Assembly (NCBI GenBank): GCA_041666465.1
Contig: JBAYGX010000049.1
Coordinates: 1-10,493, forward strand
Direction: 5' to 3'
Source of the DNA: XYC2-FULL-41-22 sp041666465
GTDB lineage: Bacteria > Patescibacteriota > Gracilibacteria > UBA1369 > UBA12470
DNA length: 10,493 bases
Shown here: positions 6,626 through 10,493 of the stretch, piece by piece
Numbering within the stretch: position 1 is the stretch's first letter
Layout: each line of letters starts with the position of its first letter
Translations under genes and position numbers: made by a program
Notes under the pieces: generated by a model
What the model saw: only the letters and a program-made list of their open reading frames with translations
Told to the model about the DNA's origin: nothing
The model's database searches: none

Positions 6626-6707
6626 TAATTTTGAAAGAACAATCTCGCTCGACGAAAAGCATTCTAATATAAAACCATAAAAGAACAAAAGATTTCTTTT
6701 AACTGTG

Positions 6708-6753
6708 TCACTTCTTCTACTTCCCCAACTTCTCCTACTTCTTTTTCTACTTC
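6708..6753 (-). repeat. GAAGTNG repeat array across and after the rpsT stop
   Basis: On the minus strand, five GAAGT(A/T/G)-type units at 6747-6753, 6735-6741, 6726-6732, 6717-6723 and 6708-6714 have unit spacings of 12, 9, 9 and 9 bases, all multiples of three. The first unit contains the rpsT stop TAG. In the rpsT frame the array is full of stops; in the neighbouring frame it reads as an acidic Glu-Val repeat. Probably a short tandem expansion. Confidence 0.6.
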
Positions 6754-7025
6754 ACCGGCTTCTTCTGCGCCTTGGCGATAGATCTTGCCAGAAGAGCTTT
6801 CTTTCTTGAAGCGGTATTTTTATGCATCATATGCTTCTTAGATGCCATATCGATTAATTTTTGAGCTTTTGGAAGTAATTTAACAGCTTCATCAATCTTC
6901 CCATCCTTTATAGCGTCGGCGAATTCCCTAACAACGCTTTTATAAGAGATTCTTGTCTTAACATTGCGTTTCTGATGAGTTCTTGATTGTCTTAAAGCTT
7001 TCTTTGCGGCCTTTATAATTGGCAT
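6747..7025 (-). CDS. rpsT: 30S ribosomal protein S20
   Basis: A 92-residue basic, all-helical protein that binds 16S rRNA in the small subunit. The N-terminus MPIIKAAKKALRQS and the C-terminal HKNTASRKKALLAR (68-81) are typical S20 signatures, and length is normal (about 85-95). It starts at ATG 7025 without a Shine-Dalgarno; the promoter at 7055-7083 would give a leader of about 23 bases. It is divergent from the secreted cohesin/dockerin gene, with a 262-base spacer containing a strong hairpin. The CAU tRNA follows on the same strand, and no strong terminator lies between (only an AT-rich 6-bp hairpin at 6687-6700). Its stop codon lies inside a GAAGTAG repeat array. Confidence 0.95.
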   Translation of the reverse strand: MPIIKAAKKALRQSRTHQKRNVKTRISYKSVVREFADAIKDGKIDEAVKLLPKAQKLIDMASKKHMMHKNTASRKKALLARSIAKAQKKPVK

Positions 7026-7054
7026 AAAATTTTTCTAAAAAATAAGCGAGTAAA

Positions 7055-7083
7055 AATATAAAGAAATCCCTTCAATAAGTCAA
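7055..7083 (-). promoter_or_regulatory. Sigma70-like promoter of rpsT
   Basis: On the minus strand, TTGACT (7083-7078), a 17-base spacer and TATATT (7060-7055). Transcription is expected near 7048, leaving about 23 bases of AT-rich leader with no Shine-Dalgarno before the rpsT ATG at 7025. Confidence 0.5.
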
Positions 7084-7160
7084 ATATTTACATAAACCAT
7101 CGATGTTTCGAGGCAAAGGTTGGTGGGCATCGCAACAGATTTGGACTAGGATGAATCGAA

Positions 7161-7206
7161 GAAAAAGCCGTCCGTCCCGCGGTGCGGGACTACCGGCCTC
7201 TTTTTC
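7161..7206. terminator. Strong bidirectional terminator-like hairpin in a divergent spacer
   Basis: GAAAAAG (7161-7167) pairs with CTTTTTC (7200-7206), CCG (7168-7170) with CGG (7194-7196), and the perfect inner stem GTCCCGC (7174-7180) with GCGGGAC (7184-7190) around loop GGT. A GC stem with an A run on one side and a T run on the other is the form of a two-way intrinsic terminator, yet neither neighbouring gene ends here: rpsT and the surface-protein gene both start outward. It may end a small RNA, act as an attenuator in the leader of the 7288 gene, or be a repetitive element. Confidence 0.65.
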
Positions 7207-7287
7207 ACCTTTATTTAATGTCGCCCTGTTATTTTAGGGTTAATTTTTCGGCGCACGAAAAAATAAAAATTATAACCAAACCAAAAA
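7207..7287 (+). promoter_or_regulatory. Structured leader just before the cohesin/dockerin gene
   Basis: After the large hairpin come CCCT (7224-7227) pairing with AGGG (7236-7239), and TTTTTCG (7244-7250) pairing with CGAAAAA (7256-7262) around GCGCA. AAAAATTA (7265-7272) could instead pair with TAATTTTT (7241-7248), so two alternative folds exist. A TATAAC box (7271-7276) lies 11 bases before the ATG. No Shine-Dalgarno is seen. Confidence 0.35.
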
Positions 7288-8751
7288 ATGAAGAAAAAAA
7301 TCTCCGTAATGCTGTTATGCGCTCTTATCCTGCCGACAATACAGATGAGAAGTGCCTTCGCGGCATCAACACTCGATGTTGTTATAAACGAAATCGCATG
7401 GGCTGGATCGGTTGACAGTTCTTCCGACGAATGGATTGAACTTAAGAACAATACAGCGACTGCAATAGATTTAAGCGGATGGTCGATTTTGGACGACGGG
7501 ACTGGGACTTATAATCTTTCGGGAACGATTCCTGCAAACGGATATTTCTTGATCGAAAGCAATGAAAACGCTGTTTCGACTATTTCAGCGGATTTGATTG
7601 TAAGTCTATCGCTTGCCAATACGGGCGATTCACTGGTTTTGCGAGATGCTGCTGGTATTACAATCGATACGGCAAACGGTACAGGTGGTGCTTGGCAGGC
7701 GGGAAGCAATACGACAAAAGCCACAATGGAAAGAATCGATTCGGAAGTTTCAGGCGATTCCAACTGGGGTTCATGTGCATCAGGCAATGGGAATCAATCC
7801 AGTGCCGGTACTGACATTTTGGGTACTCCAAAAGGTTTAAACAGCGTGAGTACGAGTTCAAGCGGGACAGGAGTTTCATTAACTGTTTCGGATTCAAGTC
7901 CTCAAGTGGGTAATACGATAGAAGTTTCGGCAACTGTTTCCGATGTCGAAGACCTGTTTTCTTACGGTTTTGATGTCGAATATGATGCTTCGGTTTTGGA
8001 TTTTCAATCTGCATCAAAAGGCTCTTTTTTAAGCCAATCCGATTCTGTGCAAACATCTTTCAATGCGGAGCTTCAAGATGATACGGAAGGTGTCTTGGTT
8101 TTAGGGGAGGCTCGCACGCAAACCGAAAAAACCGGAATTTCAGGTGACGGGACACTTTTTACGATTGAATTCTTGGTGATAGGAGGAAGCGGTTCGTCAG
8201 ATATAACTTTGAATACAAGCAGGAGTTTTATTGCGGACTTAACTTCAGATATAGAAATGAATATGGAAGATACTTCGATAACTGTGTTATCCGGAGCCGA
8301 GCAGGTTTCCGATGTGCAAGTTTCAGAAGGAACGGAAAGATATTCGCTGGCATTGAGTTGGACCGCTCCATCGGAAGGAGCCGATTCTTATAGGATTTTG
8401 AGGCTCAATCAAGAGGGCGATTACGAGGAGATTGGGACAGCAAGCGGAACAACTTATACGGATAACCACAACATGATTCCGAACAATACTTATACTTATC
8501 AAGTAATAACGATTAAAGGTATTTCGGAAAGCGCAGCCGTTTCCGCAACAGGAATGGATACACGAGGTATAAAAGGTGACAACAACAGATCCGATAGGGT
8601 TGATGGTCGTGACCTTGAAGCATTGGCGCAACACTACGGAGAAACATACGCGGACACTGATTATGAAGAGTTGATAGATACAACTTACGATGGTTCTATT
8701 AACGGAAGTGATTTGATAGACATAGGTATAAATTGGGCAATCACTTATTAA
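7288..8751 (+). CDS. Secreted lamin-tail / cohesin / FN3 / dockerin protein
   Basis: 487 residues exported by a signal peptide (MKKK then a hydrophobic core, cleavage likely after AFA at 23-25). Residues 29-150 resemble a lamin-tail domain (VINEIAWAG, DEWIELKN, IDLSGWSILDD), common in surface proteins. After a Ser/Gly-rich linker (185-195), residues 196-334 look like a cohesin domain (VGNTIEVSATVSD, GFDVEYDASVLDF, SGDGTLFTIEF). Residues 340-425 look like fibronectin III (SLALSWTAP, SYRILR, TYTYQV). Residues 430-487 form a dockerin with two 12-residue calcium loops: D431, N433, S435, D442 and D464, T466, D468, D475. No transmembrane anchor or sortase motif, so attachment may be through the dockerin. 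Catalytic domain: none seen. The membrane-anchored cohesin-like gene follows after 57 bases. Domain identities rest on motif reading. Confidence 0.9.
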   Translation: MKKKISVMLLCALILPTIQMRSAFAASTLDVVINEIAWAGSVDSSSDEWIELKNNTATAIDLSGWSILDDGTGTYNLSGTIPANGYFLIESNENAVSTISADLIVSLSLANTGDSLVLRDAAGITIDTANGTGGAWQAGSNTTKATMERIDSEVSGDSNWGSCASGNGNQSSAGTDILGTPKGLNSVSTSSSGTGVSLTVSDSSPQVGNTIEVSATVSDVEDLFSYGFDVEYDASVLDFQSASKGSFLSQSDSVQTSFNAELQDDTEGVLVLGEARTQTEKTGISGDGTLFTIEFLVIGGSGSSDITLNTSRSFIADLTSDIEMNMEDTSITVLSGAEQVSDVQVSEGTERYSLALSWTAPSEGADSYRILRLNQEGDYEEIGTASGTTYTDNHNMIPNNTYTYQVITIKGISESAAVSATGMDTRGIKGDNNRSDRVDGRDLEALAQHYGETYADTDYEELIDTTYDGSINGSDLIDIGINWAITY

Positions 8752-8767
8752 AAACAGTTTTAGCAAC

Positions 8768-8793
8768 GGAGGAGGTCCAAAGCGATCTCCTCC
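8768..8793 (+). terminator. Hairpin between the two surface genes, enclosing a perfect Shine-Dalgarno-like motif
   Basis: GGAGGAG (8768-8774) pairs exactly with CTCCTCC (8787-8793), extended inward by G-U, U-A and C-G pairs to a six-base loop. The left arm contains GGAGGAGGT, a near-perfect match to the 16S tail, but no start codon follows at a useful distance (next ATG at 8809). Only TT follows the stem, so it is a weak terminator; it may instead limit or protect the upstream mRNA. A TAAAAT box (8795-8800) begins two bases after the stem. Confidence 0.5.
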
Positions 8794-8808
8794 TTAAAAT
8801 TAACAACA

Positions 8809-9570
8809 ATGAAAAAATTAATTTTCGCCTTATTAATCTCAATAGCAATGGCGCAAACATCTCATGCCGCATCTGACAATATATTCATTGAAACATACGA
8901 AGAAAATGAAGATTTGGTTGTGGAAATAAAAGCTCTCGACATGACAACTCCGGTGATAGGTATAGCTTTTGATCTTTATTACGATTCATATACTCTTTCG
9001 TATAAATCTTATGATGCAGGAGGTTTTTTCGAACAAGGCGGTGAGCCGATTTACATGATCGCTCCGAGCATAGACTCAAAAGGGGAAAAAATAATTTCAG
9101 GCATAACTTTAAAAAGAACCGATCAGCAAGTCAGCTCGGGTGAAACAATAATTTCGTTTTATTTCGACATTCTGAAAAAAGAAACTGCGAAATTTGAATT
9201 TGATCACCATGTAATATCCACTCTGCAAGATGGTAAAAGATTGGATTTGCCCGAAATAACATGGACAGATTCTGAAGCAAATTTGGAGAAGCAGGAAACA
9301 CAAGAAGAGATTTCAAAAGTCGAAGTTCAAAAAACAGAAGCAATTCAAACGAACGAATCTGTAAAAACAACTGAAGTTGGGGCTACAGATATGATTTATG
9401 CGGACATATTCAAAAGAGGATTTGCCGCAATCGGACTTCTTCCAATAGCGATGGGTATCTGTTATATTTTATGGAGATACTATAAAAAAAAATATGCAAA
9501 AAAAACTGATACTTGCATCGCAAAGCCCAAGAAGAAAGAGCCTGATGAAGGAGCTTGGACTGAAATTTAA
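8809..9570 (+). CDS. Membrane-anchored cohesin-like surface protein
   Basis: 253 residues. Signal peptide 1-20 (MKKLIFALLI core, cleavage after SHA). Residues 24-152 read as a cohesin-like beta domain: alternating strands with LVVEIKALDM, IGIAFDLYYDSYTLSY, GGFFEQGG and SSGETIISFYFDIL, matching the order of the cohesin in the preceding gene. A Glu/Lys/Thr-rich stalk (155-192) leads to one transmembrane segment (about 204-222, GFAAIGLLPIAMGICYILW) and a very basic tail (RYYKKKYAKK), so the N-terminal domain faces outside. This layout suits a docking platform for the dockerin of the upstream protein. The last 77 bases overlap maf in another frame. A TAAAAT box lies eight bases before the ATG. 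The export and anchor are well supported; the cohesin call is moderate. Confidence 0.85.
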   Translation: MKKLIFALLISIAMAQTSHAASDNIFIETYEENEDLVVEIKALDMTTPVIGIAFDLYYDSYTLSYKSYDAGGFFEQGGEPIYMIAPSIDSKGEKIISGITLKRTDQQVSSGETIISFYFDILKKETAKFEFDHHVISTLQDGKRLDLPEITWTDSEANLEKQETQEEISKVEVQKTEAIQTNESVKTTEVGATDMIYADIFKRGFAAIGLLPIAMGICYILWRYYKKKYAKKTDTCIAKPKKKEPDEGAWTEI

Positions 9571-10090
9571 GACAGACCCATCTGTAAAATTCAAAGAAAA
9601 AACAACCTCACGGAAATTTTTGCCCGAACAAATAGTTATGCATAACGCGGAAGGCAAAGCGCTTGAAATCGTGAAAAAATATAAAAATGCATATATCATT
9701 GGTGTTGATACTGTCGGTTCATATAAAGGCAAAATACTTTCAAAACCAAAAGATATAAAAGATGCAAAAAGGATACTGCGATTTATAAACAACACGACTC
9801 ACGAAGTGCTTTCCGCGATTTGCATAATATCAACAGATAAAAAAGGCAAAATAACAAAAAAAATATCAGGTTTGGAGCGAACATTTGTTACATTCGGTCG
9901 TATGAGCGAACGAGAGATAGCCGCATATATCAAATCCGGTGAATCGATGGACAAAGCGGCGGCTTTTGCGATTCAGGGGATTGGAGCTTTATTTATAAAA
10001 AAGATAGACGGTGACTATTTTAATGTCGTGGGTCTTCCTATATTCAAAATGAAAAAGATGTTTGAAGAGCTTGGAGAAAAACTCATATGA
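9494..10090 (+). CDS. maf: Maf-family nucleoside triphosphate pyrophosphatase
   Basis: 198 residues, a typical Maf length. Maf proteins hydrolyse dTTP/UTP or modified nucleotides to monophosphates in the cytoplasm, limiting their incorporation and affecting septum formation in some bacteria. Motifs seen: LILASQSPRRKSLMKELG (5-22, with S10, R13, R14), IGVDTV (69-74, with catalytic-type D72), LSKPKDIKDAKRIL (82-95), THEVLSA (102-108), GESMDKAAAFAIQGIGALF (149-167) and GDYFNVVGLP (173-182). The N-terminal motif fixes the start at 9494, so the 77-base overlap with the preceding gene is real. TATAAA (9481-9486) lies seven bases before the ATG, without a matching -35. No Shine-Dalgarno. It ends in TGA. 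Confidence 0.95.
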   Translation: MQKKLILASQSPRRKSLMKELGLKFKTDPSVKFKEKTTSRKFLPEQIVMHNAEGKALEIVKKYKNAYIIGVDTVGSYKGKILSKPKDIKDAKRILRFINNTTHEVLSAICIISTDKKGKITKKISGLERTFVTFGRMSEREIAAYIKSGESMDKAAAFAIQGIGALFIKKIDGDYFNVVGLPIFKMKKMFEELGEKLI

Positions 10091-10136
10091 TGATATAAAA
10101 TAGAGAGCTTCTAAAAACAACATAAACAAAAATAAA

Positions 10137-10493
10137 ATGTCAAAAAAAGGTGGAAAAATCGCATTGGCACTTGGTCTTATAACAGGTGCTTTAACCGGGA
10201 TTTTATTTGCGCCGGAAAAAGGAAAAGAATTGCGCGGTAAAATTATGAATGAAAAAAGGGAAGGTGGCAGTGGTGCAAAAGCTGTCGGTGATAATTTAAA
10301 AAAAATGGGATCTGAAATTTATGATCTAATGAAGGAGATTGCCGAAACCGAAGAGGTGAAAGGGGCTGTAGGTAAGGCAAAAGGGGCTGTTGCGGAAATG
10401 GCAAATGTCAAAAAAGAGAAACTGGACGAGCTTCTTGAAAAAGCACATAAGAAAGCTAAAGATATGAAAAAACTCGTCAGTGAATATGTAAAA
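10137..10493 (+). CDS. YtxH-like small membrane protein, 3' end cut by window edge
   Basis: 119 codons are present and the frame is open to the window end. The start MSKKGGKIALALGLITGAL-TGILFAPEKGKELR fits the YtxH pattern: a short glycine-rich hydrophobic segment (about 5-24) followed at once by APxxGKxxR. The rest is Lys/Glu-rich and helical (residues 50-119, for example KLDELLEKAHKKAKDMKK), probably coiled coil on the cytoplasmic side. YtxH proteins are poorly characterised and often stress linked. No Shine-Dalgarno; the spacer from maf is 46 bases and holds TATAAA (10094-10099) and a CATAAA box (10121-10126). Confidence 0.85.
   Translation, partial: MSKKGGKIALALGLITGALTGILFAPEKGKELRGKIMNEKREGGSGAKAVGDNLKKMGSEIYDLMKEIAETEEVKGAVGKAKGAVAEMANVKKEKLDELLEKAHKKAKDMKKLVSEYVK

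Noticed and set aside
7121..7130. TGGTGGGCAT identical to the tRNA-Leu 3' end (5381-5390), considered as an attachment site or tRNA remnant
   Set aside because: Only ten bases, expected by chance in 10 kb; no integrase, no tRNA arms next to it.
7103..7237. 44-codon plus-strand ORF beginning MFRGKGWWAS
   Set aside because: It runs straight through the large hairpin, has no ribosome site and its RPSRGAG segment is simply the hairpin translated; more likely noncoding.
8323..8766. 147-codon minus-strand ORF opposite the dockerin end
   Set aside because: Antisense shadow of the FN3/dockerin coding region; Ser/Ile/Cys-rich with no domain signal.
1..10493. CRISPR array, insertion sequence, phage or toxin-antitoxin genes
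   Set aside because: No spaced direct-repeat array, transposase, integrase or small toxin-type gene pair was found on either strand.

Overview
The window is an AT-rich bacterial fragment with compact, mostly short-spaced genes, three clearly readable stop codons (TAA, TAG and TGA all end recognisable genes), two tRNAs with encoded CCA ends, and essentially no Shine-Dalgarno sequence at a correctly spaced distance from any start. The gene content (two-domain ThyX, DUF475/TerC-like membrane protein, rpsT, maf, YtxH-like protein, and secreted cohesin/dockerin/lamin-tail proteins) suggests a small-genome bacterium of the Patescibacteria/CPR type, perhaps near Peregrinibacteria. That placement is inference from gene style, not a phylogeny. 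TGA acts as a real stop (for example at the ends of the TPR protein and maf), which argues against the Gracilibacteria-type code.

Layout. 1-1225 (-): cysteine desulfurase, cut by the window edge. 1226-1367: divergent spacer with two Fur-box-like palindromes. 1368-1784 (+): ferritin-like protein. 1863-3380 (-): two-domain ThyX-type thymidylate synthase, convergent with the ferritin gene. 3440-4007 (+): promoter, 16-codon ORF and a protein of unknown function that probably has its true start upstream across a one-base frameshift. 4048-5235 (+): transglutaminase-like plus TPR protein. 5317-5466 (-): tRNA-Leu(CAG) with its terminator, then a DUF475/TerC-like membrane protein upstream of it (5486-6412, -). 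6510-6625 (-): tRNA with CAU anticodon (probably Ile2) and terminator. 6747-7025 (-): rpsT. 7026-7287: divergent spacer with a strong, unexplained terminator-like hairpin. 7288-9570 (+): two secreted/surface genes. 9494-10090 (+): maf, overlapping the preceding gene. 10137-end (+): YtxH-like protein, cut by the edge.

The most interesting system is at 7288-9570. The first gene encodes an exported protein with, in order, a signal peptide, a lamin-tail domain, a cohesin-like domain, a fibronectin-III-like domain and a C-terminal dockerin with two calcium loops. The second encodes an exported cohesin-like domain on a charged stalk with a C-terminal transmembrane anchor. Together they look like a minimal cohesin-dockerin surface assembly: the anchor could hold the dockerin of the large protein, and the cohesin on the large protein could hold another dockerin, allowing chains. 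This binding is inferred, not shown.

The cysteine desulfurase and ferritin genes form a divergent iron/sulfur pair. Several genes have a -10-like hexamer 6-9 bases before the start codon and no Shine-Dalgarno, so leaderless transcription may be common here.
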